Positions 1 through 6,578 of a stretch of DNA of 9,035 bases are shown here, in pieces. The translations under genes were made by a program, and so were the position numbers. How positions within the stretch are numbered: the stretch's first letter is position 1; every line of letters starts with the position of its first letter. Origin of the DNA: Sulfurovum sp. (GTDB taxonomy: Bacteria; Campylobacterota; Campylobacteria; Campylobacterales; Sulfurovaceae). The stretch lies in assembly GCA_003978375.1 (NCBI GenBank), contig QNZW01000002.1, positions 1-9,035 on the forward strand. Reading direction: 5' to 3'. Under the pieces are notes generated by a model. That model made no database searches. It saw nothing but the letters and a program-made list of their open reading frames with translations, and was not told where the DNA came from.

Positions 1-348
1 TACAGGAGAGAGGAGTTCTACCACACCCATTTCATGAAGTTTGGCTGGGTCAAATGCTAAAATTTCATCGGCTTTACGTCCAGAAAAAATGTCTAAAAGT
101 AGCGTTAGCATACCTTTTGCCATCTGGGATGTACCTTCTGCACGAAGTACCAAAACACCCTCATTACATTCTCCTACAAGCCAAGCATCAGAAGCACAAC
201 CCTGTACATAAGTCGTACTATTTTTCTCTTCTTCTGCTAGAGGAGTATGGCGTTTACCTAAATCAAAAATATACTCTAGTTTATCATTGTCAGTGATGAA
301 AAGGTCAAAATCTTCTTTATATTTTGCTACGGTTTCTATCATGTTCAT
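1..348 (-). CDS. sufE: SufE, sulfur-acceptor protein for Fe-S assembly (3' part cut off by window edge)
   Basis: SufE takes persulfide sulfur from a cysteine desulfurase (SufS) and passes it to SufB in the cytoplasm. The 116 codons in the window begin MNMIETVAKYKEDF and carry the family hallmark VQGCASDAWLV around residues 48-58, with the sulfur-accepting cysteine at Cys51. The later stretch DIFSGRKADEILAF followed by ELLSPV also fits SufE; the family is about 140 residues, so roughly 25 C-terminal residues lie outside. The ATG at 348 is preferred over the in-frame ATG at 342 because AAGGAG (355-360) sits 6 nt upstream of the first and 12 nt from the second. It follows sufD by 16 nt, so it is probably the next gene of the same operon. 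No desulfurase partner is visible in the window. Confidence 0.93.
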   Translation of the reverse strand, partial: MNMIETVAKYKEDFDLFITDNDKLEYIFDLGKRHTPLAEEEKNSTTYVQGCASDAWLVGECNEGVLVLRAEGTSQMAKGMLTLLLDIFSGRKADEILAFDPAKLHEMGVVELLSPV

Positions 349-364
349 TTTTATCTCCTTATGT

Positions 365-1564
365 TCAAGATAGGCTTGAATTTTCACTGTATCCAGCATA
401 AAATGCCTTTTCAAAAGCAATTTTGATACGTTCTTGTTGTCTGCTGTCTTTGACTTGCTCTATAAGCGTATTGGCAAAGGCTATGACGAGTATCTTTTTA
501 GCTTCCACATGGCTAATACCTCGACTCTCCAAATAAAAAAGTTGCTGTTTGTCCAATTGTCCTATCGTTGCTCCATGACTGGCTTCAAGTTCATCTATAT
601 AAATTTCAAGCTGAGGCTTGGCTATCATATAGGCACCATCATGGAGTAAAATAGCTTGAGAGTTTTGTGCTGCTTTGGTATATTTGGCTGTATTTTCTAC
701 TTTTATCAATGCATCAAAGATACCTCGACTCTGGGCATCTAAGATGTTTTTAGCTTCTTGTGTAGAACTTGCATATTCACCAGTATGTACGATTTGAGAC
801 ACCGTACCTCGCTTGGCATTTGCATTGAGATAGAGTAAATGTCCTGCATCTACGTGAGCATGGGTATCTAATGTTATTTTAAACAGTTGTAGTGCCTGGT
901 CTGAACCTATATCAAATGTTTTAAGCAATGCATTGGCATTTTGAGCCACATTGATTGTGTGTGAAGCAATCATACTATACCCACTATGTTGCATACTTTG
1001 CATCTTGACTACTCTGAGTGTGGAGTCTTGTGCGATATGCATATCATATCCATAAAGCACAAGGGTATTCTCTATAGTTTCATGTACAAAATTTTCATAG
1101 ACAGTGGCATGACGATTGGCTTGATTGTAGAGTACGATACGATAATGAATGAGTGTATCACTTTGTGTAAATGTATGTTCTATCTCTACTTCGACATCAC
1201 CATCTAGTTCTATCTTAATGGTTTGTGGAGACAGAAGATGCCCTAGGTAATAAAGTGGATCAAAATGATCCATATCAATCTTATCACAATGTTCAGAATA
1301 GACACGCATACCTTGAGGGGCAGCCACTACTATACCATCTTTTATTTCTATTTTATTCGACGGTTTAGGAGACATTGGTAAATTGTCAAGTATTTTATAC
1401 TCTTTTTCAAGTAATTTTTCCACATCAAAGTAACGGTAGGCTTCATTTTTTTTACTTGGTAATCCTAATGTACTCAAACGCTCCAATAGAGTTACTCTGT
1501 CCTTTATATCTAAATGTTTACCGATTTCCTCAGACGTTTTATTTTTAAGTATTGAGAGATTCAT
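365..1564 (-). CDS. sufD: SufD, Fe-S cluster assembly scaffold subunit
   Basis: SufD pairs with SufB and the ATPase SufC in the SufBC2D complex that builds Fe-S clusters in the cytoplasm. The 399-residue protein has a variable helical N-terminus (about 1-60, including NEAYRYFDVEKLL, typical of SufD), a central beta-helix core, and the conserved SufB/SufD C-terminal block EASHGATIGQLDKQQLFYLE near 327-346. His330 in ASHGAT corresponds by context to the functionally important His360 of E. coli SufD. The ATG overlaps the sufC stop by one base (TAATG), and GAGGAAG lies just upstream inside sufC, which implies translational coupling. The length is close to that of other SufD proteins, and no frameshift or missing block was seen. 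Confidence 0.95.
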   Translation of the reverse strand: MNLSILKNKTSEEIGKHLDIKDRVTLLERLSTLGLPSKKNEAYRYFDVEKLLEKEYKILDNLPMSPKPSNKIEIKDGIVVAAPQGMRVYSEHCDKIDMDHFDPLYYLGHLLSPQTIKIELDGDVEVEIEHTFTQSDTLIHYRIVLYNQANRHATVYENFVHETIENTLVLYGYDMHIAQDSTLRVVKMQSMQHSGYSMIASHTINVAQNANALLKTFDIGSDQALQLFKITLDTHAHVDAGHLLYLNANAKRGTVSQIVHTGEYASSTQEAKNILDAQSRGIFDALIKVENTAKYTKAAQNSQAILLHDGAYMIAKPQLEIYIDELEASHGATIGQLDKQQLFYLESRGISHVEAKKILVIAFANTLIEQVKDSRQQERIKIAFEKAFYAGYSENSSLS

Positions 1565-2316
1565 TACTCTTCCTCTATGCCATCATACCCATGTTCTTCA
1601 AGTTGGGCTACAAGTTCAGGACCTGCTGTTTTGATGATTTTACCCTCTTTAAGTACATGGATGTAATCGGGTTTTATATAATCAAGTATACGACTATAAT
1701 GGGTAATCACAAGAAAAGAACGCTTACCGTCTTTCATTTTATTGATACCTTCACTCACAGCTCTAAGGGCATCTATATCCAAGCCAGAATCTATCTCGTC
1801 TAATATAATCACCTCAGGCTCTAATAGCATCATTTGGAGGATTTCATTGCGTTTTTTCTCTCCACCTGAGAATCCCACATTCAGTGAACGGCTTATCATA
1901 TCGGATTTCATGTCAAGTAACGTTAAGTACTCTTTCATAAGGCGTAAAAATGCAGCAGCATCAAGCTCTTCTTTGCCTTCATGTTTACGTTTTGCATTGA
2001 GTGCCGTTCTTAAAAAATAAGCATTATTTACACCCGGTATCTCCACGGGATGCTGAAAGCTCAAAAAAATGCCTTCTAGAGCCCTTTTTTCAGGTGCTAT
2101 GTCATTGATTATTTGATTTTTATAGATAATATTTCCATCTGTAACATCTACATCATAATGTCCAACAATGGCCTTAGAAAGTGTGGATTTACCTGCACCA
2201 TTTGGTCCCATAATAGCATGTACTTTGCCTGGTTCTAGCTCTAGATTTAGCCCTTTAAGTATCTCTTTATCACCAATCTTTGCTTGTAAATTTTCTATTT
2301 TCATTATGCTACTCAT
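1564..2316 (-). CDS. sufC: SufC, ABC-type ATPase of the Suf Fe-S assembly complex
   Basis: SufC is the cytosolic ATPase that drives conformational changes of the SufB-SufD scaffold; it is ABC-like but has no membrane partner. In the 250-residue product the Walker [10 protein letters not shown] is at 37-45 (Lys43), the Q-loop at Gln88 in [11 protein letters not shown], the ABC signature FSGGEKKR at 149-156, Walker [13 protein letters not shown] with Asp173-Glu174, and the switch His206 in VITHYSR. The SufC-type signature and the LDEIDSGLD form separate it from transporter ATPases. The start is the ATG at 2316, overlapping the sufB stop as ATGA, with AAGGAAG 7-8 nt upstream; an in-frame ATG at 2304 (MKIENL) is a weaker alternative. 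The TAA is shared with the sufD start. Confidence 0.97.
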   Translation of the reverse strand: MSSIMKIENLQAKIGDKEILKGLNLELEPGKVHAIMGPNGAGKSTLSKAIVGHYDVDVTDGNIIYKNQIINDIAPEKRALEGIFLSFQHPVEIPGVNNAYFLRTALNAKRKHEGKEELDAAAFLRLMKEYLTLLDMKSDMISRSLNVGFSGGEKKRNEILQMMLLEPEVIILDEIDSGLDIDALRAVSEGINKMKDGKRSFLVITHYSRILDYIKPDYIHVLKEGKIIKTAGPELVAQLEEHGYDGIEEE

Positions 2317-3752
2317 CCTACACTTCCTTCTAATGTTAATTCTAATAATGCTTTGGCTTCTACTGCATATTCCATAGGGAGTTTTGAAAAGACTTCCTTA
2401 CAAAAACCATGCACAATCATGCTTACGGCATCTTCTTCACTAATGCCACGTTGACGCAGATAAAAAAGCTGTTCATCGCTAATTTTTGATGTAGTAGCTT
2501 CATGTTCTATCTGTCCTTTGGTATCTTTAGATTCCAAATAAGGAAAGGTATGTGCACCACACTGTGAGCCTATGAGCAAAGAGTCACACTCAGAATAATT
2601 TCTAGCTCCTACAGCACTTTTGTTCATCTTTACCAATCCTCTATAGGTATTTTGTCCTTTCATAGCAGATATACCTTTGGAGATAATAGTCGAACTGGTA
2701 TTTTTACCAATATGTATCATTTTGGTACCTGTATCAGCCTGTTGGGCTAGGGTAGTGACTGCTACCGAATAAAACTCACCCACACTATTGTCTCCTTTTA
2801 AGATACAGCTAGGGTATTTCCATGTAATTGCAGACCCTGTTTCTACTTGTGTCCACGATACTTTGGCATTGTCACCCTTACAAATAGCTCTTTTTGTTAC
2901 AAAATTATAAATACCACCCTTGCCATTTTCATCACCAGGAAACCAGTTTTGAATGGTAGAATATTTAATTTCAGCATCTTTAAGAATAATAAGTTCTACC
3001 ACTGCAGCATGCAGTTGATGTTCATCTCGTGTGGGTGCAGAACATCCTTCATTATAGCTTACATAACTGCCTTCATCTGCAACAATAAGTGTACGTTCAA
3101 ACTGTCCTGTATTGATAGCATTGATTCTAAAATAAGTACTAAGCTCCATAGGACAACGTACCCCTTTGGGGATGTAAACAAATGTGCCATCAGTAAACAC
3201 AGCAGCATTAAGTGCAGCAAAGTAATTGTCACTCATAGGCACTACGGAGAACATATATTTTTTTATTAGTTCTGGATAGTCACGAATAGCTTCTGAAATG
3301 GAGCAAAAAATGACGCCATGCTTTTTAAGTTCTTCAGAGTAGGTCGTGGTGACAGATACAGAATCTACTACAGCATCTACAGCCACTTTGACACCTGCAA
3401 GTTGTTTTTGCTCTTCGAGTGAGATACCTAGTTTATTGTAAGCTTCGAGTATTTTAGGATCAACCTCATCTAGACTCTCTAGGCTCTCTTTAGGTGCTGC
3501 ATAATAAGAGATAGCCTGATAATCTATAGGTTCATAGTCTAATTTAGCCCAATGAGGCTCTGTCATACTCTCCCATTTTTTAAGTGCTTTGAGGCGAAGA
3601 TCCAACATCCATGAAGGCTCTTCTTTTTTCTTAGAGATAAATGCAATAGTGCTTTCGTTCAGCCCTGGTGGTACAGTTTCGGTTTCGATATCTATCTCAA
3701 AACCGAGTGCATATTCACCTGAAATCGCTTTATCTAACCCTTTATTTCCCAT
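2313..3752 (-). CDS. sufB: SufB, Fe-S cluster scaffold subunit
   Basis: SufB is the main scaffold of SufBC2D: it receives sulfur from SufE and assembles the nascent cluster. The 479-residue protein has strongly conserved SufB blocks: [19 protein letters not shown] (171-189), [18 protein letters not shown] (194-211), and the C-terminal [11 protein letters not shown] followed by [16 protein letters not shown]. Cys398 and Glu427 lie 29 residues apart, exactly as the catalytic Cys405 and Glu434 of E. coli SufB, and fall in the same local motifs. The ATG at 3752 has AAGGA 6 nt upstream (3759-3763). It is the first gene of the visible suf run; a 100-bp gap with its own promoter separates it from the upstream P-II gene. 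The stop overlaps sufC by 4 nt. Confidence 0.97.
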   Translation of the reverse strand: MGNKGLDKAISGEYALGFEIDIETETVPPGLNESTIAFISKKKEEPSWMLDLRLKALKKWESMTEPHWAKLDYEPIDYQAISYYAAPKESLESLDEVDPKILEAYNKLGISLEEQKQLAGVKVAVDAVVDSVSVTTTYSEELKKHGVIFCSISEAIRDYPELIKKYMFSVVPMSDNYFAALNAAVFTDGTFVYIPKGVRCPMELSTYFRINAINTGQFERTLIVADEGSYVSYNEGCSAPTRDEHQLHAAVVELIILKDAEIKYSTIQNWFPGDENGKGGIYNFVTKRAICKGDNAKVSWTQVETGSAITWKYPSCILKGDNSVGEFYSVAVTTLAQQADTGTKMIHIGKNTSSTIISKGISAMKGQNTYRGLVKMNKSAVGARNYSECDSLLIGSQCGAHTFPYLESKDTKGQIEHEATTSKISDEQLFYLRQRGISEEDAVSMIVHGFCKEVFSKLPMEYAVEAKALLELTLEGSVG

Positions 3753-3784
3753 TTAAAATCCTTCATATCATCGATTTAATTCGG

Positions 3785-3804
3785 ATAACTTTTGTCTTAG
3801 TTAT
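3785..3804. promoter_or_regulatory. Inverted repeat over the sufB start site, candidate operator
   Basis: A perfect 6-bp inverted repeat, ATAACT / AGTTAT with an 8-bp spacer, covers most of the -10 box and the predicted +1 of the sufB promoter. A dimeric repressor bound here would block RNA polymerase. Suf operons are commonly controlled by iron or Fe-S sensing regulators such as Fur or Rrf2-family proteins (IscR, SufR); the site does not clearly match an IscR or Fur consensus, so the regulator is unknown. Confidence 0.45.
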
Positions 3805-3828
3805 AGCACAAAAAAGATGTCTCGTCAA
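3800..3828 (-). promoter_or_regulatory. sufB promoter, sigma70-like
   Basis: On the minus strand TTGACG (3823-3828) is followed after exactly 17 bp by TATAAC (3800-3805), with TG one base before the -10 box (TGcTATAAC). This is the best-formed -35/-10 pair in the window. It predicts transcription starting near 3793 and a 5' leader of about 40 nt before sufB. The location in the P-II/sufB gap argues that suf expression does not depend on readthrough from amtB. The elements are seen directly; their use as a promoter is inferred. Confidence 0.75.
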
Positions 3829-3852
3829 GGATATATATCAAGATTTCATCTT

Positions 3853-4206
<354 letters not shown>

Positions 4207-4210
4207 TTAT

Positions 4211-5383
4211 TTATATGGTTCTTTTAAATTCTGGGTAGGCTTCAACACCACACTCTTCTATGTCCAATCCTTCAAGTTGCTCTTCATCATTTGCTCTAAA
4301 TGGAGAAAATTTGTTGAGTACATAGATGACTACATAGGAAGAAGTAAAAGCAAATATGCCTACTACAAGTATACCTTTTATTTGTGCCCAAAGAGAAATA
4401 TCAGATGCAAACAATGCCACAGCTATTGTCCCCCAAATACCATTAAGCAGATGTACCGAGAGTGCTCCTACAGGGTCATCAAGTTTGAGTTTATCAAAAA
4501 GTGCTACACCATATACGACAATGACACCCCCAATAGCCCCTATATAAATAGGTGCATACATATCAAAGATATCTGCACCAGCTGTAACAGATACAAGGCC
4601 ACCTAAGGCACCATTGAGTATCATAGTGATATCAAATTTTTTGTATTTTAGGTACATCATGAGTGCAACGATGACTGCACCAGCCAATCCAGCTGTATTT
4701 GTATTCATGATAGTCAAAGCCACCAAATCAGCATTTTCTTTAGAGGAGATAGAGCCTACAGACCCTCCATTAAAACCAAACCAACCTATCCATAAAAGCA
4801 GTGCACCCAAAACCACCAAAGGAATATTAGATGCAGGAATGACTCTAACTTTACCATCTTTGCCGTATCTTCTTCGTCTAGGTCCAATAATGAGTATCGC
4901 TGCAAGAAGTGCCCAAGCCCCTGTAGAATGTATCACGGTACATCCTGCCAAGTCATGCATAGAAGAGATATCAAGAGCCGTACCTGCTAAAAAGTTTGCT
5001 CCCCAAGTAACATTGACCACAAGAGGATAGATAATAGCTGCCATTATCACTGTAAAAAATATAAGAGGGATGATACGTGCTCTCTCACTCACACCTCCTG
5101 ACATAATATTGATGGTTTTTCCCACAAATGCCATTTGAAAGAGAAATGCCGCCCATTTACTCATACCATCATTATCCCAGCTTCCAAAAGCCAGTGAGTA
5201 GCCTATAAGCATAAATGCCAAAGAAGCAACAGCATAAATCATAACATTTACTGTAAGTACAGCTGTTACATTTTTTGTTCTGACTAATCCTGCTTCTAAC
5301 ATAGCAAAACCAGGTACCATAAAGATAATAAGTGTCATTGCAAAAAGTGCAAAGAGTGTATCTATGATATATTTTATTTCCAT
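4211..5383 (-). CDS. amtB: Ammonium transporter, Amt/AmtB family
   Basis: This is an inner-membrane trimeric channel for ammonium uptake, 390 residues long with about 11 hydrophobic segments. Visible signature elements are the N-terminal PGFAMLEAGLVRTKN (24-38), the phenylalanine gate region FQMAF (82-86), GGVSERARI (96-104), Asp144 and the first pore histidine His152 in DLAGCTVIH, WFGFNGGS (201-208), and the second pore histidine His311 in SVHLLNGIWG. The cytoplasmic tail ends GLDIEECGVEAYPEF, the conserved C-terminal region that contacts P-II. There is no obvious cleaved signal peptide beyond the first hydrophobic stretch. The ATG at 5383 has AAAAGGA starting 9 nt upstream. It forms a two-gene unit with the P-II gene that follows. 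Confidence 0.96.
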   Translation of the reverse strand: MEIKYIIDTLFALFAMTLIIFMVPGFAMLEAGLVRTKNVTAVLTVNVMIYAVASLAFMLIGYSLAFGSWDNDGMSKWAAFLFQMAFVGKTINIMSGGVSERARIIPLIFFTVIMAAIIYPLVVNVTWGANFLAGTALDISSMHDLAGCTVIHSTGAWALLAAILIIGPRRRRYGKDGKVRVIPASNIPLVVLGALLLWIGWFGFNGGSVGSISSKENADLVALTIMNTNTAGLAGAVIVALMMYLKYKKFDITMILNGALGGLVSVTAGADIFDMYAPIYIGAIGGVIVVYGVALFDKLKLDDPVGALSVHLLNGIWGTIAVALFASDISLWAQIKGILVVGIFAFTSSYVVIYVLNKFSPFRANDEEQLEGLDIEECGVEAYPEFKRTI

Positions 5384-5415
5384 TGAGAACGTCCTTTTAA
5401 TGTTTTAATGCCATT

Positions 5416-5475
5416 AGTATAACCAATAAGCATAGTATTTAAAAAGTTGTATTGCTCTAAAATAAGGCAATTATA
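5416..5475 (-). promoter_or_regulatory. Candidate -10 elements for amtB (two)
   Basis: Two minus-strand -10 boxes precede amtB: a perfect TATAAT at 5470-5475, predicting a start near 5463 and a leader of about 80 nt, and TATACT at 5416-5421, predicting a start near 5409 and a leader of about 26 nt. Neither has a recognisable TTGACA at the proper spacing. No sigma54 -24/-12 pair (TGGC/TGC) was seen. Which box is used cannot be decided from sequence. Confidence 0.45.
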
Positions 5476-5524
5476 ATCTTCTCTATCAAAAAAATTGTCT
5501 TAAACTGATTAAAAATTAGGCAAT
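5459..5524 (-). repeat. Pair of 13-bp direct repeats upstream of amtB
   Basis: Read on the minus strand, ATTGCCTTATTTT (5459-5471) and ATTGCCTAATTTT (5512-5524) match at 12 of 13 positions and are offset by 53 bp, about five turns of B-DNA. The left copy overlaps the end of the distal TATAAT box and its predicted start site. This spacing is what one expects for two molecules of a regulator bound to the same face of the helix, so a nitrogen-responsive or other amtB operator is possible. The repeat is seen; the function is inferred. Confidence 0.5.
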
Positions 5525-5539
5525 ATCCTTATTTGAGGG

Positions 5540-6214
5540 TTAATAAATTACACCATAGATTGCTTGTGCCATCTGTTTTGCACCTTTGGCGTTAGGATGT
5601 ATTTTATCAGGAAACAGTGCCTCTTTATGATTGAGTAGGGTATATATATCTATGGTTTCTACATTGCTTTTTGTAGCTATTTCTTTTATTTTAGGAATGA
5701 CATCATTGCGTATTCTGTCATCGCTAATACCTGCAATATTGGCATACACTGGAGGTGGAAAACAGACATATATTGTAGGGTTACTGGCTAGTTTTTGATA
5801 GCTTTTTATCAATGCAACATAGTCTGAAATAAAAGCATTTTTATTTTTCCAATTTTTATCTTTTGCATCATTGGTGCCTAACATGATAATCACAATATCA
5901 GGTTGATAGCTATGTGAATATTGATAATTTTGACTAAGCCAATAAGGATGGTCCGCACTTTTAAGTGCTGTTGTGCCTTTTGTACCAAAGTTTTTCACCA
6001 CGATATCTTTGGCTACTAACGTAGCCAATTGTGCAGGATAACTCTCTATTGAAGGATTTTTTAACCCTGTACCCTCCGTAATACTATCTCCCACACAAGC
6101 TATATGCAAAGGTTTTGTTGTGGTTTCTGCTGGGATATCTTTGGTATTATTGCTTCCACAACCTAGGATATATATGCCCATACATATTAGTACCATATAT
6201 TTTATAGATGACAT
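5540..6214 (-). CDS. SGNH/GDSL-family esterase, predicted lipoprotein
   Basis: This 224-residue serine hydrolase of the SGNH (GDSL) superfamily has a lipoprotein signal: a short hydrophobic N-terminus ending ILGC with the acylated cysteine at Cys19, followed by a polar linker to about residue 35. The enzyme should therefore sit in the periplasm or outer membrane, tethered by lipid. Block I is GDSITEG with nucleophile Ser44, block II NFGTKGTT with Gly77, block III GTND with Asn115, and block V DKIHPN with Asp203 and His206, so the full catalytic set is present. The substrate cannot be told from sequence: arylesterase/lysophospholipase-like, carbohydrate O-acetyl esterase or acyl esterase are all possible. 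AGAGGA lies 6 nt before the ATG. A weak -10-like TAATACT (6238-6244) is near; the structured element at 6285-6389 lies upstream. It is not obviously co-transcribed with amtB, 156 bp further on. Confidence 0.88.
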   Translation of the reverse strand: MSSIKYMVLICMGIYILGCGSNNTKDIPAETTTKPLHIACVGDSITEGTGLKNPSIESYPAQLATLVAKDIVVKNFGTKGTTALKSADHPYWLSQNYQYSHSYQPDIVIIMLGTNDAKDKNWKNKNAFISDYVALIKSYQKLASNPTIYVCFPPPVYANIAGISDDRIRNDVIPKIKEIATKSNVETIDIYTLLNHKEALFPDKIHPNAKGAKQMAQAIYGVIY

Positions 6215-6265
6215 AGTATTTCCTCTATTTTTAGGATAGTATTACATAATTTAGATTAAATAAAA

Positions 6266-6271
6266 TATAAG
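6266..6271 (+). promoter_or_regulatory. Candidate plus-strand -10 box before the structured element
   Basis: TATAAG on the plus strand would start a transcript near 6278, seven bases before the outer helix of the 6285-6389 element, running toward the TSUP gene. There is no -35 box at normal spacing. It competes with the minus-strand candidate; AT-rich context makes both weak. Confidence 0.25.
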
Positions 6272-6284
6272 AGAATGGATAAAG

Positions 6285-6389
6285 TATCTTAGATAGCAAT
6301 TGCAAAGCCGAAATCGTTGGTGAAGACGATACGGTTTTAAAAAGGAGGAAGAATAACATTTGGTGTATTCGTGTTCGCTACCTAAGATA
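6285..6389. ncRNA. Structured 105-nt element, candidate small RNA or mRNA leader (strand unresolved)
   Basis: The ends TATCTTAGATAGC (6285-6297) and GCTACCTAAGATA (6377-6389) form a 13-bp helix: on the minus strand every position pairs, with one G-U; on plus one A-C mismatch remains. Inside are a hairpin at 6304-6338 (AAAGCCG with CGGTTTT, then ATCGT with ACGAT, 8-nt loop) and a smaller one at 6351-6370 (GAATA with TATTC). The outer stem of the first hairpin has a G-U on plus but an A-C on minus, so pairing does not settle the strand. Between the hairpins lies AAAGGAGG (plus) or CCTCCTTT (minus). A minus TATACT at 6397-6402 predicts a start at about 6390, right at the helix edge; a plus TATAAG at 6266-6271 predicts about 6278. 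No U-rich terminator follows on either strand. It matches no riboswitch, SRP RNA, 6S, tmRNA or RNase P pattern that I recognise. A small inverted-repeat element is an alternative. Confidence 0.45.
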
Positions 6390-6396
6390 TGTTTGT

Positions 6397-6402
6397 AGTA
6401 TA
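6397..6402 (-). promoter_or_regulatory. Candidate -10 box reading into the structured element
   Basis: Minus-strand TATACT sits so that transcription would begin within a base or two of the outer helix at 6389 and continue toward the esterase gene, giving it a leader of about 175 nt. TAAGACAA (6421-6428) lies 18 bp upstream of the box, too far for a normal -35. The box is one base off consensus in an AT-rich region, so chance occurrence is possible. Confidence 0.35.
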
Positions 6403-6413
6403 CTCTAAATAAG

Positions 6414-6450
6414 ATAAATTTTGTCTTAATAAATATATAAATTTTATCTT
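6414..6450 (+). repeat. 14-bp direct repeat upstream of the TSUP promoter
   Basis: ATAAATTTTGTCTT (6414-6427) and ATAAATTTTATCTT (6437-6450) differ at one position and are offset by 23 bp, roughly two helical turns. They end 35 bp before the TATAAT box of the TSUP gene and lie upstream of the minus-strand TATACT at 6397-6402, so a bound regulator could affect either direction. Low sequence complexity makes this suggestive only. Confidence 0.4.
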
Positions 6451-6482
6451 TACAAAAAACATATCAAAACAACATATAAAAA

Positions 6483-6491
6483 TGCTATAAT
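6483..6491 (+). promoter_or_regulatory. TSUP gene promoter (extended -10)
   Basis: TGCTATAAT is a perfect extended -10 element with no convincing -35 box, predicting a start near 6498 and a leader of about 80 nt before the ATG at 6579. The flanking bases closely resemble those around the uvrA promoter. Confidence 0.7.
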
Positions 6492-6578
6492 CGCTCCCTT
6501 ATTTAAAATGATGCTTTTTTGTATGTATTTAATATATTTCTGTAGCATAGTTTTAGTTTATTTTTTGGAGTAATTTAG

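Larger units (their letters stand above)
6215..6578. other. Divergent intergenic region between esterase and TSUP genes
   Basis: This 364-bp region holds no convincing protein gene. From left to right it contains the esterase ribosome-binding site, an AT-rich stretch with a plus-strand TATAAG (6266-6271), the structured element 6285-6389, a minus-strand TATACT (6397-6402), a 14-bp direct repeat (6414-6450), the TSUP promoter (6483-6491), and an 80-nt AT-rich leader. It is the longest non-coding stretch in the window. Confidence 0.8.

Noticed and set aside
3840..3852. Small hairpin AAGAT/ATCTT right after the P-II stop, considered as a terminator
   Set aside because: Only 5 A/T-rich base pairs and no following U run on the minus strand, so it does not qualify as an intrinsic terminator.
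5460..5534. Inverted repeat AAATAAGG / CCTTATTT between the esterase gene and amtB, considered as a terminator
   Set aside because: The arms are 8 bp with a loop of about 59 nt and no U tract; the direct-repeat reading of the same region is stronger.
5384..5539. sigma54 (-24/-12) promoter for amtB
   Set aside because: No TGGC with a TGC at the required spacing was found on the minus strand; sigma70-like -10 boxes are present instead.
6353..6385. Tiny plus-strand coding frames after AAAGGAGG (starting ATA, ATT or TTG)
   Set aside because: None starts with ATG, the best (TTG at 6360) is only 12 codons and 11 nt from the ribosome-binding-like site, and the frame runs through the outer helix.
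6285..6389. Assignment of the structured element to a known class (5S rRNA, SRP RNA, 6S RNA, tmRNA, c-di-GMP or TPP riboswitch)
   Set aside because: A GCAAAGCC string recalls c-di-GMP-I riboswitches, but the other conserved parts are missing; none of the conserved cores of the other classes is present.
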